Positions 25,004 through 37,050 of a DNA stretch of 64,000 bases are shown here, in pieces. Under the pieces are notes generated by a model that searched no databases, had not been told where the DNA came from, and saw only the letters and a list, made by a program, of their open reading frames with translations. Source of the DNA: Atopsyche davidsoni (Eukaryota > Arthropoda > Insecta > Trichoptera > Hydrobiosidae); the NCBI GenBank assembly GCA_022113835.1, contig JAILWY010000012.1:15872001-15936000 (forward strand). Direction: 5' to 3'. The first letter of the stretch is position 1, and the number at the start of each line of letters is the position of its first letter. The translations under genes and the position numbers were made by a program.

Positions 25004-28000
25004 GTGTGCCAATATCGCGATGGAAAACAACTAGATTCCGTTACGGAATTATAATTTTACAAAAACAAATAGGAAGTTAAAAAAAAATTCAAATACACCG
25101 CAAACAAGCGAGAGTTGCTGCAATAATACAATTTAGATGTGACGTCACGAGCGATTTGTGAATGACGTGGGAAGAAATGAAAAATGTGAATGTGTAAATG
25201 CAAAAAACTGTTCAATATTAAATATACAAAAAAATGTATGTTAATAAAAAAAATGTTTAAAATAAAAATATAAAAATGTAATTCAGCCAAGTACTAAATT
25301 ATTAAGACTAAAAATTTTTTGTCTTACACAGATGTTTTCATACCTTTTTCAAACGTTTTTTTAATCAATGTTGTGATTGTTGAAAAGCTCATTGTTTCCT
25401 AAAACGATTCAATCGCGAAAAATAATATAGTTGGCGCACAGCAAACAAGGTTTTCTATTTGCAAAAACAAACTTAACTAGATGGGCTGAAGTTGCGAGGA
25501 GAGCGGAGGGAAACGCTAAATCGCCCGCCCCCGAGCAAATCGTCAGTAATGCCGCGGGACCCCCTCGGGGGCGGAGCACCCCCGAGAAGCCTCCACTTGC
25601 AGAATACGAACTCCTGTTACAAATCATCACGGGAATACTCCCAATGAAAATATTACACGAAACTTTGGGATTATTCAATTTTTAATGACGTGTAGTTAGC
25701 TCACTTTGTTAACAACTTGAAAGTCTTATTTTTCAGTGTAAAGTCAAAAAACAGTTAATCATTTGAATTATATTCTTGCATACGAAATAAAAAAAGGCAA
25801 AAATGATTATATAATTTTTAGTTGTTACTTCTGAAATTGATTGATTGCTATTGATGAATTTACTGTTGTGGTGTATATCTGTTTGGTTAATACACTGTGA
25901 TTTTTTAGATTCTTTTTCATCGAGTGCTTCTTCTCGGAGGAGGTTGGCGACCATTCCACTGAGCATATACTCATGCTGAGCCAGTGTTCATAGGTTTTTA
26001 GGGGGGAAGACTCCGGGTCCTTCTACTCTACACTATAGTTTTATATTGGAAGGAAAACTCTGCGTATTGCTGCTGCCCAATAGCATTATTATATAATCAT
26101 TTCCTTACGAAGCTCTGGCGTTTAAATCTGATACTCCTTTTGCAGCAAGCTACAGAAATAATATCAGAAGCTTTAATTTATTATGTTGTTTTTTTTTTTT
26201 AAATAAAATAATTTTTAAGTAACTAGACAAGTATTTAATAATAAAATTGAATTCAATCAAAAGTCAAGTTATTTCGATCCATTTCTAAATAAAGAAACTT
26301 GATTTCTTTGAGCGGTATTACTTAATTTATGGAAACTCGGAAAAGTTCTGTCACAGAAATGCTCTTGAAATAATTAATAATCATTCAAATTAAGCTTCTC
26401 CATTACTGCTTAATGCCACCCCATCCCTCATTGCAGCAACTCTCGTCTTCCTCCCCCACCCGCCTTTAACAAACCCCCTATTTGTGTAACGGGGATGATT
26501 AGGTTTTAACTGTGAAATTGTTTCCTGCTTATCTCCGGGTGCCATGGAACCCTCCCTGAGATGTGCTCTGACAGGATGTTAGCGTTTTTTTACAATGCAA
26601 GATTAGTAGAGTACTAGCGAGATTTAAGTAATGCTTACATTGTCATCATTACCGTGATAAATCCTCTTTAACCACTGCCGGATGAAAGACGTAATTTTTT
26701 AACAATTTTATTTTAATATTTCCGTTTGAGTTTTGAATATTTTCACAGATTGAGTTTTAATAATTTTTTTTAGAATTTATAATAGCAGCTGAATAAAAAC
26801 TGGTATCAGATAATCGTTTCATGTTGATTGATTTTAATTACTGGAACAAAATTTCAGTGGGTTTTTTTTGCATTCTATCGTGAAAATAACTGAAATTATT
26901 ATTTTAATATATCATACTTGTATTACCAAAAATATTTAAACTATAATTGAACGAAGAAAGTTTTGAACGTGGTTGAAATATTTTTTATAGATGAAAGTAT
27001 TATGATTTTTTACGTCGAACTCATCGAAAGCAGATAATCATAAGTGATTCTCATGAATATTTCTAATAAATTAGTTGTAGCGTGCTTGTGTTTTCAATGA
27101 ATAGACTCTTACACAAGGCTTAGTGTATGACACAGTATTACTTGACTGCTCATTGTAGCTTAATCGGGTCAAATTTGAGTAGAAAGCTTTTCTTGAGAAA
27201 GGCTTCAGATTAGCGTCACCCCTAGTATAGAACCTTACACCGGTCCTAGAACGAGGCTTATGGCCGGATTATATTTTATCAATGAGCAACACTGGGCCGG
27301 TCTTATCTCTGTTTACCCTAGCAGATTCTGCTTACCGAGGATTAAATCACACCCCCGGGAACAGTGGCGGAATAACTTAGTGAAATTAAAAAGGTTGCAG
27401 AGAGTTTCCGCGTGTGTTTTTATTCATTTTCTTTCATCTCTACGCTTTTCGTAGCATTTTGTATGTTATGAATGCTCATTCATACGACCGGTACACTAAT
27501 TTTTTCCATTCAATATCTAAAGAGTCAAGGTGACACGTTTTCTCGATACAAACATCTTTGTACAATCTTCATATTTTTTCTAATCTTAATACTTCTAAAG
27601 CAGTATATTAATATTACAGAATTCTGTTTCTTTTCGAAAAACGACCAGTTCTTTGAATCTATCTATGTTGCATTAAAAGTCTACTTTCATAAAAAAAATC
27701 ATTTGGGTGTTATTATCATTACATAAAGATAAAATATCTATGATTTTTTACAAAATAAAATATACCAGATAGAGTTTATAATGTTCAGGAAAAAAGAAGT
27801 ATCTTCAGGATAACTCTTTTCATCAGTTTGATTTTCCTAGTGATTTTTATTTGGATGTAAGTTGTCGAGCCAATTAAAAAAGTATTTGAGTTGGGAAATT
27901 GTTATGATGTTTTATTAAATGAAAAATATTTTTTCTAAATAACTTACTAATTCATAGCTCCGAAGTAAAGTTTAAACTGCTGAAGTGCTCACCTGTTAAC

Positions 28001-28981
28001 AAAAAATATAACATTTAATATCTTATATTCAATAAAGTAGTTTAAAAATATTTTGTTTTTTTTTTGTATTCTTTAAAAGTATGTATAATAAAATAAAAAA
28101 TATTTATATTTTGCCATTGTTAAAAGTTTTAGTATTTGAAAATGATAATAATTTACCGTATATTTAAATTTCAATAAATTCATTTAGTAAAATTTCAAAT
28201 AAACTTACAAAATACGACCGATTAAGTTCTCTAATGTATTTTTAAATTGTAGTGGTGATTTGAATGTTTTTTTCACTGTGGTTGATTAAAAATCAAAAAA
28301 ACTATGAAAATATATTACAGTTACTTCAATCATTCTTGGCAGTGAAATAGATTAATAACTGTAATAACAATCTATGTAAACCCTTCTGAAATAATTTATA
28401 TTCATTTAAGGTTGTAATATCCTTCCCCTGCTTCTGGATTGATCCAGAGAGTAAATATTGACCAGCAGTCAAAATGGCTGCCGTGATTAATGACCAGAGA
28501 CAACAAAATATCAAACGTCATACACAACAGCCGGGGGCGCGGGCTGGGGGTGGAGACGGGGAGGGGCGGGGGCGCCGAAGAGTGTGCGCACTGCAGATGA
28601 AAGGGGTAACAGCTCACCCTTAATGCCAGGATTAGTATTTTTGTTAAATTGCTGTTAAATGTGAGTTACGACCGCTATCTTTTGTGGAAAAAAATGTTAC
28701 GGTGACATTTTGTTGAAAATGTCCGCTTGAAATACTACCCTCTTCTTTTCATGGAAAAAACCGCAATGAAAAGATATTGCCTAAATATAATTCCCTATTG
28801 AACTTCAAAAAAAAAGCGTTATCTAAATTAAAGTATTGTGTGCTTTTAATAATAAAGGCCATTCGTATAGCCGCCTAGTGATTAGATGGGAAGCATTTTT
28901 GCTCGTGGGTAATATGAAATCATGGCTTTTGGTGAAAAAGTATGTTTTCTGATTATAAATATTTATATATTATTGATTTTT
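25004..28981. other. Non-coding sequence with GC-richer islands
   Basis: No exon is recognised. GC-richer patches lie at about 25490-25640, 26400-26590, 27165-27400 and 28420-28625; the last has a G-rich run near 28530-28575. Frames at 25409-25685 on both strands are open only because of high GC and show no domain. The remainder is AT-rich with homopolymer runs. Confidence 0.5.
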
Positions 28982-29142
28982 GTGAAGACCGTCTCTCAGG
29001 TTTTATTGATTGATAATGATTAAGTACATTTTTTCAAATATTGAAAATTGATTAAAGAAAAATATCATCGTTATTTTTGTGGGATTTGAAACCCACATCA
29101 TCAAGCTTACATGGCCGGTGCATTACCAATTATACCAACGAA
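28982..29142 (-). repeat. tRNA-derived repeat, copy C (best tRNA-like head)
   Basis: On the minus strand the head matches an RNA polymerase III A box (TGGTATAATTGG, 29126-29137). About 40 bp later is a B-box-like T arm (29081-29094) that carries one extra base. A non-tRNA body and the shared tail follow, ending near GTGAAGACCG at 28982. This is the layout of a tRNA-derived SINE. Sequence similar to copy E continues beyond the A box (29143-29180), so the repeat is longer than the tRNA-like part. Confidence 0.65.
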
Positions 29143-29342
29143 TAACTGGTACTAAGCAAGAATTTTTAACAATCATATCCTATAGTGAAACAACGTACTT
29201 ATTATGCCAATTAAATATTGTGTGACTTGCAATACTAGACTTTTAACCCAGAGTACTGAGTGAAGCATTTAAATCCGATCTGGATATTATTATTTTTAAT
29301 GTCTATTTAATTAAGCCAATACACGTACTTGTTAAATATATT
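29143..29342. repeat. Spacer between tRNA-like repeats C and D
   Basis: The first 40 bp match the region upstream of the tRNA-like head in copy E in inverted orientation. The rest is AT-rich and not otherwise recognised. Because C and D face each other with inverted tails, the whole of 28982-29484 may be one composite element of about 500 bp. Confidence 0.4.
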
Positions 29343-29484
29343 ATTGATTGATAATGATTAAGTGGCCATGTAAGCATGGGGATGTGGGTTCAAATCCTAC
29401 ATCTACTAATCACGATGATATTTTTCAAAGAGTTTCTTTAATCAATTTTCAATATTTGAAAAAATGTACTTAATCATCATCAAT
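29343..29484 (+). repeat. tRNA-derived repeat, copy D
   Basis: A short inverted piece of the tail (TTGATTGATAATGATTAAGT) is joined directly to the plus-strand T-arm region, with a good B box at 29387-29397 (GGTTCAAATCC). The body and complete tail follow. The A-box part is missing. It lies head to head with copy C. Confidence 0.65.
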
Positions 29485-31733
29485 AAATATTTATTTTCGG
29501 AATACTTTATATGTGAAGCATATTCTGTTTCAACCGTTGTCTACCACCTCATCTGACACCTTGAGCAATGGGGGAGACCTGGTTGTGACAAATGCACCTC
29601 TGCACAGCATGACAGGAGATGGAGTGTGCGCCGTGCAGATAAACGTACAACCCATTAAGCACTACTTTATTTATACTATTATTCAATTTAAGTCATATTT
29701 TTAGAAATACCATATTCTGCAGCTGATTGTTAGGGGAAAAGAGAAACTTAACGTGAACCCAAGATTTGCCCCAGTGGTTCCGAATTAGTATGACTTGGTG
29801 GTCACCGACCTCGTCTGAGGATTATATAGATCGTATTAGTATCATTAAAAATCTCTTGTAATCGAAATTCAGTAGCGTTTATTTTATTAATTTCGTAGTC
29901 AATAGGGCTGAAAATTCTCAATAAAATCTGTAAAATTAACTCAAAGGTTGCATGGGGCGTCGAAAGTGCCATCCATTTACCTTCAATAAAGCATTAATGA
30001 TCTCCGAGCGACACCTGCCTACTCCACGCACCCCCAGCCATCAGCTGGGACGAACATCGATCACTATATAGTAAGACCTGTCTCATCTCTAAAAGCAATT
30101 ATAAGAGTTATGAATTATATAATATAGATTCAATTTTATTTTTTGCGTAATAAAAATAATAAATAGAACCAGGTGGTCGCGATTGAAGCAGTTGAAGTTA
30201 TACAACAAAAAACATTATTTTAACAAACAAAGCAGCAAATTGTTTGCATTTCTTTAAACGCAGAATATGAAATATACATTATAGCATTTATACAGGTCAA
30301 TTTTATCTGTAATATAAAATAAAAATTGTAAGTGTGGCAGGTTTACACAAGAGATACGCGTAATATCAAAATTAAAATAGCAATGAACTACAATTGAAGG
30401 GTAAAAAAAATGTATCTCAAATAAAATACATGAATAATATTTATCGGATATTTTTAAGATGCATGTTGTATTTTTTTAAATTCGTTATTAAATATACTTT
30501 AATAATATATAGATGGGCAAGTAGTAAAAAATATTCTGAAACAGTAGCAACAGTTTTTAGTTGCACGAGTAGTAGGATTTAGATTTTATGAATGTTTTTT
30601 TTTTTGCTTTTTACACCGGTGTCACTATACTATACATACTAAGAACTTTCACTTTAATTATTACAATCGCATTAGAAGGTGTAAATGGCAGTGAGGACTG
30701 CGGGGGGAGGGGGTCTGCACTTAACGAATTAGCGGAGGGGAAAAGGGCGGAGGGAGGCTGGGGGGGGAGGAGTCTCGCGGGGAAGAAGTTCAACAAAATA
30801 CATAAAGTCAAAAGGTATTCGGCAAATGGCCATTAAATTCTGGACTCCGTTCACTTTTAATTCATTTAAATTTGCCAAAATTGCACGCAACCAGAGGAAG
30901 CTGCCAATAATTCCAGCCAAGCGGGCGAAATTTGAATATCCCGACCTAAGTTTCTTTTGCTATCATTTTGCACCTCGTGTTGTAATTTGATTAAAAATTT
31001 CAGATGTGTTGCAAGTTTAATCTTATTGATTCGCGTAGCTTGTACAATTTATTATTAAAGTTAAGCACAGATAATGGGCACTATAATAAAAGATCTGTAC
31101 ACTAAATATTTTATGAAAAGATCACACCCAGTCCTTTATACAAATAAAATATTATTTTTATTTTTATTTTTATTAGGACGTAAAACTTATATTTAAAAAT
31201 GAATTAACGGTCAAAACACCTAGTACAAAATTTATTTAAAGGCGTTACTGCTAAGTGCATGAAATATTAAGATTTTTTCTAGCGCTATACGCGGACCCAA
31301 TTTCAAATAAAACATAACTTTTAGCACACTAGAAATTCTTGACTCAATTCAAAGTTTACAAATAATATTGATAATTACAAAATGAAGTAGAGCGCGCGCC
31401 GCCACTGGGCTTGGCCGGGTATTCCAGGGAACGTAAATCTCCGCGCGGCTAATTAGAGGCCGCGGTCCCGGGGCGGGCCGGCAGGGGCGGCGCGTGCCGG
31501 GGCTGCGAAATAATTACAAAATAATATTGTGACAGCTGCTTCAAGATTACTCGCTCCTTACATCATCCACGAGCCGCCGTTTGCTTTAGGCAAATTGACG
31601 CTTTTGTTCCGCCGCCATTGCTTTAATTATATTTTCAATTCTAAAAATGATAAAAAACAGCTGTTGATACGCCGCAATTTTTGCACAACTATTTTTTCTT
31701 TTGAATAAGAATTGTATTCTTAATAACACACTT
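29485..31733. other. Non-coding sequence with GC-richer islands
   Basis: No exon is recognised. GC-richer patches lie at about 29555-29660, 29990-30065 and 30690-30960, the last with G-runs near 30700-30780. Frames at 30588-30920 on both strands result from this composition. A separate CpG-rich island at 31385-31510 is described on its own. Confidence 0.5.
31385..31510. promoter_or_regulatory. CpG-island-like patch, possible regulatory element
   Basis: This is one of the most GC- and CpG-dense stretches of the window, with GCGCGC, CCGCGG and GGGGCGG-type runs inside strongly AT-rich flanks. It continues into a complex AT/GC-mixed sequence to about 31640 with GCCGCC and CAGCTG motifs. No start codon or exon is attached that I can recognise. 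It could be a promoter of an unseen transcript, an enhancer, or neutral. The call rests on composition alone. Confidence 0.3.
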
Positions 31734-31955
31734 TAAGCGGGTAGCCAATTTGACTAAACTGATTCGCGTAAAATTGCGCGTGTGAAATCAAGTCTATACA
31801 CTCATTGATTTTTTTTCTTCCCCAACTCCGAGTGAATTATGAGATTTTTGTTAATAAATTAAATGGTATCGTTACACCATAGCTTATATTATATTTATAT
31901 TTTAAGCGGGTAACCAAATTGACTATACTGATGTGCGAAGCGGACAAAATTCGCG
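31734..31955. repeat. Two copies of a TTAA-GCGGGTA repeat
   Basis: Near-identical segments at 31734-31782 and 31903-31955 both begin TTAAGCGGGTA-CCAA and contain TTGACTA-ACTGAT. The second ends next to the piggyBac-like fragment. TTAA is the target site of piggyBac transposases, so these may be transposon ends, but no matching inverted end is visible to the right of the fragment. Confidence 0.45.
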
Positions 31956-31961
31956 TAAAAA

Positions 31962-32170
31962 ATTAGTCAAATAAATCGTTTCCTATAAAAAGTTGAACCA
32001 CTTCATACACACCTTGCGGATTACTTGGCATCACAACAACACCACTCTGTCCTAAAAATTGTTCAACAATTGGAGGATTATCATTCTCTGACCACTCCAC
32101 TTCTTCATTGTCACTTTGTTCAGAATCACTGGACAGTATTGGTAGAAGTAACGTTGACGAGTCTAAACAA
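31962..32170 (-). pseudogene. piggyBac-like transposase, N-terminal fragment
   Basis: Read on the minus strand from 32170 there is an open frame of about 64 residues. It has an acidic serine-rich stretch, then WSENDNPP, FLGQSGV, and VYEVVQLFIGNDLFD, then a stop at about 31962. This resembles the start of the transposase domain of piggyBac/PGBD proteins, where an acidic N-terminus is followed by an F-G-G motif and an LFF-D-L-like segment. The catalytic aspartates lie downstream in intact proteins and are absent here. There is no good start codon. It is a truncated transposon relic. Confidence 0.6.
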
Positions 32171-33910
32171 ACATTACGAGCTGTAAACCTAAAGATTAAA
32201 ATGACCTTGTGCTGCTTTTAGAGTAAGCACATTCAAAAAGGTATTAATACGCGCCCCGTTTTTAGGTAGGGTACTAGTATCCGCCCCGCCTTTGGTGTGT
32301 AACAATGTAATTAGATGTACAAAAAAATTAATACAAATCAATCGTAAGCAGGCTTTCAAGCATTCGAACGATCACTGTAAAAAATATTTCATAGTGAATG
32401 CTGGCAAACTGAACTAAAAATTCGTTCATATAAAATTAGTGATAAATAGAAAAATTATTCGCCGGTGTATTCTCAAATTCATTTATTCCGACTGGGCATT
32501 ATTACTTTGCATACTCGTTCACTAGATCGGCCTTTAAAAAACTGAATCCATTGAATTCATCGCCTCCTCTGGTAAAAAGCCTCCGTTGCGGGCTCGGGGC
32601 GTCGACATTTTTACAAACTTCGCCACCGCGGACGGGAGAGGTAGCGGAGTTCACCGAACCGCCATAACTCACCCCAGCACGCCGGGCTCCGTCCCTTATT
32701 CGAGTTACCACAAAATAAATTTACAGCCCCAAAGTCCAATGAAGATACGAGAACAGCGGGACATAACTCTCACTTGGAAAATACGAATCTCAAAGGGCAC
32801 TCCGTCTGCGAGACGGCGGACAGTTTATTTCACCTGAAATTAAATTACAATCTCAAATTACTCGTTTAATCTATCAATTTTCACGGATTAAAAACCTGAA
32901 GCGTTTTTTTTTTATTAATATGTATTTTTTTCTGGCTGTGTGATTTTAAAAACTATTACTTAACGCGCGAATTTAGCATTTATGCATTTTCATGACAGAA
33001 ATGATGGCAAATGGCAGTATTTGTGCTCTAAAGGTGCTTTAAATATACATAAAATAAATTAAGATGTTAAGTTTCACGTTTAATTTCATTTTTATATCAT
33101 AATGAAATATATATTTATTTGTTACAATGTTAAAATGGTAGTGCTCACTTTTTGACACATTTTTACATTTTCATGTAAATAATTTATATTTTTATAAGTA
33201 CATACTTTTATTGATGATCAACTTAAGAATCATGTGCTTGTATTTTATAAAACTTATCATATTAGATTATGATTTTTTATCAATAATTAAATGCACAATT
33301 ATTTTAAACTGGTATCTTGCAACTTTTGTTTGGCTTTGAGAATTATTAAAAAACGGTAGCTCTATAATAAACGAAGACGAATTCAGCAAGTCTGCTTCTC
33401 GCTTAATTAATCAATTTGCATTTTTCTACTTCTTCCCCCGGTGTGTTCAACCCCCACAAGCCAGATTGAATTCAGACAAAGTGAACAATAATCCCCTTCC
33501 CCACCCCCAGGTGAGACAGCTGACAGAAGAGTTGATTGATGCACGGCGCATTCGGGCAAACACTTTTTAATAGTGTTTACTTCATATCTGCAATTTGTCA
33601 ACTTGAATAAATATGGCTTCAGCTCACATTGTGGTTTATTTTCAAGATTGACGTCAATGTCGTGACGTCCAATTCTAATTGAATAAAAGGCTTACGTTTA
33701 AAGTACTCACCACCTCCATTTTAATAAATGACAGTGACAGATAACTGTTAACATAGATATCATTAAGAAATGTCATAAATAGCAGTATCAGTTTTTCATT
33801 TATAAAATAACCATAACAAAAATTATTCAAAAATATAGAAACAAATGTAAAATACAAATATATGTCTTTTTTATGGATTGAACGTCAATCAAGTGCGTTT
33901 AAGTTACCTT
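32171..33910. other. Non-coding sequence with GC-richer islands
   Basis: No exon is recognised. A GC-rich, CpG-containing patch lies at about 32560-32830 and a smaller one at 33430-33560. Two CGCCCCG motifs at about 32253 and 32283 are close to each other. Frames at 32502-32837 lie over the first patch and have no known domain. Confidence 0.45.
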
Positions 33911-34165
33911 TACAGGCTTTTATTACTTACTAATATGATAAGGCATATTTTTTCACATATTGAAAATGATTTAAAGAAACTCTCAGAAAAATATCATCGT
34001 GACTTGTGTAGGATTTGAACATGTTTGACATTACTAAATATTGATTGGCCTGAGCTCATTGGTTCGTGTGTAGATTATGATTGTTAAAAATGCTCGATTA
34101 ACAAAGGTGATTCGTAAGTACAAGGGTCAGTACACCGGCCATGTAAGCTTGTGGAGATTTAGCTA
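33911..34165. repeat. tRNA-like repeat, copy E (divergent)
   Basis: The left part is a minus-oriented tail and body with a damaged T arm (about 34005-34022). The right part at about 34070-34162 is a plus-oriented copy of the tRNA-like head and its upstream sequence, including CACCGGCCATGTAAGCTTG, as in copy C. This again shows opposite orientations inside one unit. The A box is degraded, so it is an old copy. Confidence 0.5.
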
Positions 34166-34718
34166 TTTTTTTGTGCTATTTTTATTAGTAAAATACAAAT
34201 GACAGAATCTGTTTTCAATAAACCATGACGACAACTTACAAACAAGAGTTCGTCGCAAACACAACAATATTAATTGTGAAGCGAGTTTCCAACAGCACTT
34301 AACCAACGGAGCGTGAAAAACATTCGCAAACTACAAATGTAGTAACGGCCTATTCCGCCATCGGAAAGGATGAAAAAAACACAATCTGGCCCCGCACTTT
34401 CCTCGTAGATCAAAACGTTTAATGCAGTCTTGCCTTTTATGGCCTCGCATTACGGGCCGCGACATAAATTGCTCCGATGACGTCACAGACGCCCGCCTCG
34501 AAGTTCTCGCGGTTTTGGCAGGGAGGAGCGACTACTCAGGCCGCCCGAGTTGTTGCAAAAGTATGCCAGAAACTAATAAAGAGGTTAATCTGAAAGTCCC
34601 TGGATGTGAACCGCCACGTCCCGGATATCCAAGTTCAAGCGCGTGCTGAGTCAAGTACAGCCGAGCCGAGTCAGTCACTCTGCCGTTACGAAAATTTACT
34701 TGAATAAAAATATAGATA
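34166..34718. other. Non-coding sequence with a GC-richer island
   Basis: No exon is recognised. A complex, GC-richer patch spans about 34390-34680, including a TGACGTCA site at 34478-34485. The 75-codon frame at 34422-34649 has no known domain. Confidence 0.45.
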
Positions 34719-35236
34719 CAGTGTGTCCAAACAGAGTATCGGGTATTTGTTAGTTCAGTAAAATGAAAATTACTAGTAATCAAGTTTTTTATTTATTGTT
34801 GATTATAAGAATACAAAATGGGGAATTATTTCAAAAAGAAGATGTTATCCAAATGATGACAGATTTTTGATAACACGCCCTCGATATTGCTGCCATTTCT
34901 GACCTGATGTTTTGTTTCAATTCCGTTAGGTTCATCAGATTATTCTCATAAACCCTACTTTTAAGGTATCCCCATACGAAATAGTCAAGAGGGCTAAGGT
35001 CGGGGCTTCTGGGAGGCCAGTTGATGTTACCTCTACGTGAAATGACCTTATTAGGGAATAATTCGTTAACCGCTTCGATTGATTGATCAGATGTATGGCA
35101 AGTGTGGCGTCTTGTTGGAACTACGTTCTCGAGTTGAAACCTTGAAACTCCTGCAACTCTGGGCCCGAAAATTTTCGCAGCATATCGCAATAACGGTCAC
35201 TAAAACAAATACCCGATACTCTTTTTGGACACCCTG
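34719..35236. mobile_element. Deleted mariner-like transposon
   Basis: The ends form inverted repeats. The left starts CAGTGTGTCCAAACAGAGTA and the reversed right end starts CAGGGTGTCCAAAAAGAGTA; both go on to TCGGGTATTTGTT. A TA precedes the left end, but the right side has AA, so the target duplication is damaged. About 518 bp remain of an element normally over 1.2 kb, and it carries the C-terminal part of the transposase on the minus strand. Confidence 0.85.
34831..35190 (-). pseudogene. Mariner-type transposase, C-terminal fragment
   Basis: The frame of 119 codons contains the hallmark WPPRSPDLSPLDYFVWGYLKS, which in Tc1/mariner DDE transposases holds the third catalytic residue region (SPDLxPxDxFLWG). 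It is followed by a lysine/leucine-rich tail (ELKQNIRSEM). The N-terminal helix-turn-helix DNA-binding domain and the first two catalytic aspartates are missing. The frame starts just inside the right terminal repeat, so its apparent start codon is fortuitous. It cannot encode a working enzyme. Confidence 0.85.
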
Positions 35237-36424
35237 AAAATTTTTGATATTTTTGATATATCACTGTGAATCTTCTCAACGATGATATATAATATATATA
35301 TATATATATGATATATTTAATTTATATATTAATATTCATAAGCCTGTTTTACATAGCTTCTATCGCGTATTAGCGTAAGTACTGCATGCGATTTTGGTTT
35401 ACTTACGTTATTATAGTACAACGTTGTGAGTACATCTGGTCTGCAAAAGATTTTAGATATTACTATTCCACTTTTTAAATTCAATTAAATTCAAAAAAGC
35501 CATTCCACAAATGATTAGGGCAATGTAAAAAATAGCAGTGGGTAAAATATTAGCATAAAACTCCCATTTGTGTTGCAATTGTACGTTTCTCGGTAGAAAA
35601 TAGACTGCAACGGTATATTTTAGAAAATTCCATGTATCATCACCGCAGAAGGCGTTCCTCTTTCCAGCGCGGCGCCTGCTTGTAAACGGTTCAATTAGCG
35701 AGGAAAACTGCAGACAGGTAACACGCGAGAACAGGTAAGTTCCAAACACGCCAGCGGGAGCACATTACGACGTGTCTTATAACCACAGAAGAATAGTATA
35801 TTGCGATTACACAATTCTAATAAAAATGAGTAACCTCAATGTATAGTAACACCTCAGGTGAAACATATAAATAAACTATGCTAAAAAAAAATTTATACAG
35901 ACAGGTACAAAAGGATAAAAGATTTTAAATTATATATTATATAAAAGTTTACATATGGTGGTAGCTTAAATTTTTTATAAAATTGCTTGTAAACGTCCAT
36001 TGGCCGTACATCTACGAGAAAAAAAATTAAATACACTAGCAATAATCGGAGAAATATTCAAACAAAAATTATCAAAAGCGAATGATAAATCATAGTAATG
36101 CTGTTTTTAAGCAAAACTGAACGCAATGAATGCAACATTTGCATTAACTGCTGCAGTTACTTATTCATCCCGGCAGTACTTCCGCGGGTCCGAAATGCCA
36201 ACTAAATCACGCAACCCGGGGAAGCCCGTTATTCGCGGTGCCGTCCCCGTATTATGTTTTACTATCCGGCAAGCAGGATTAAGTAAGTTAGGCCTTGAGT
36301 GTAATAGCGGAGTAGCTGGAATCAGATTTATGGACGCAGTTTAACTTGAACCGTTTGTTAAACTTGCATTGCGAGCTTTCGCTGACCGTAGTCGCTTGTG
36401 AAGTTCAAATTCATAAAACTAAGA
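35237..36424. other. Non-coding sequence
   Basis: No exon is recognised. A (TA)n tract lies at about 35287-35309. A GC-richer patch spans about 36160-36360 and a smaller one 35640-35765. The 98-codon minus frame at 35453-35749 is hydrophobic in part but has no family I recognise. Confidence 0.45.
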
Positions 36425-36475
36425 ACCTATATATAATTAATGGAACTGGTATTTATTTTGTAATACTCCATTTTA

Positions 36476-37050
36476 TAACAATAAAATAAAACCAAATGGT
36501 TTTGGAGACTACGTTTATTTTGCTTATAGCGAGAGCTCTTTCGCCGAACACGGCATCTTCAAGACTGATTCTATATAGAAAACACGAGTTTATACATAAC
36601 AAAATCAACAAAATTACATGAGTCATAGATATTACAAATTTATGTGGAAAAAATTGCTTCTATTGGGTGCTGTGAAACCCCATTAAAATGACATTAACAG
36701 CAATAATTTTAATACTAAGTACTTAAATAAACTATTTTATGATGATTCCTGGCTGTCCTGGCCGCCACCTGAAAGCAATTAGTTTGGAAGCAGAATCACA
36801 TTGTATTTTTAAAAATATTAAGAAGGGGAGAATTATGGTTGTTAAGTTGTTCATTGATCAAAGGGAATTCTAGATTTTGGTGCTTAATTATTTCTAATTG
36901 CTCCAAAATATTAAGTCTATAGCCTTTATTGGAAACATGAAGGAGACTTGGCTTATTATCAACATTTAACTTATGTTTACTGTCATTAAGATGTATTGCA
37001 AATTGTGAATCTAATTTATTATTTTTAAAAGAAGCCAGATGCTCTTTGTA
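36476..37050 (-). repeat. Left arm of the 575-bp inverted repeat
   Basis: This is the inverted copy of the element's 3' part: the end of the GIY-YIG coding region, the 3' untranslated region and the hammerhead-like motif. The minus-strand frame at 36796-37065 is a duplicate of the protein's C-terminus and is not a separate gene. Confidence 0.95.
36531..36563 (-). ncRNA. Hammerhead-like motif in left arm of Penelope-like element
   Basis: On the minus strand it reads UUGAAGAU, the 4-bp hairpin GCCG-UGUU-CGGC, GAAA and the palindrome AGAGCUCU followed by C. It is the inverted copy of the motif at 37994-38026. Its presence inside a recognisable Penelope-like element links the other hammerhead-like motifs of the window to this class. 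Confidence 0.55.
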
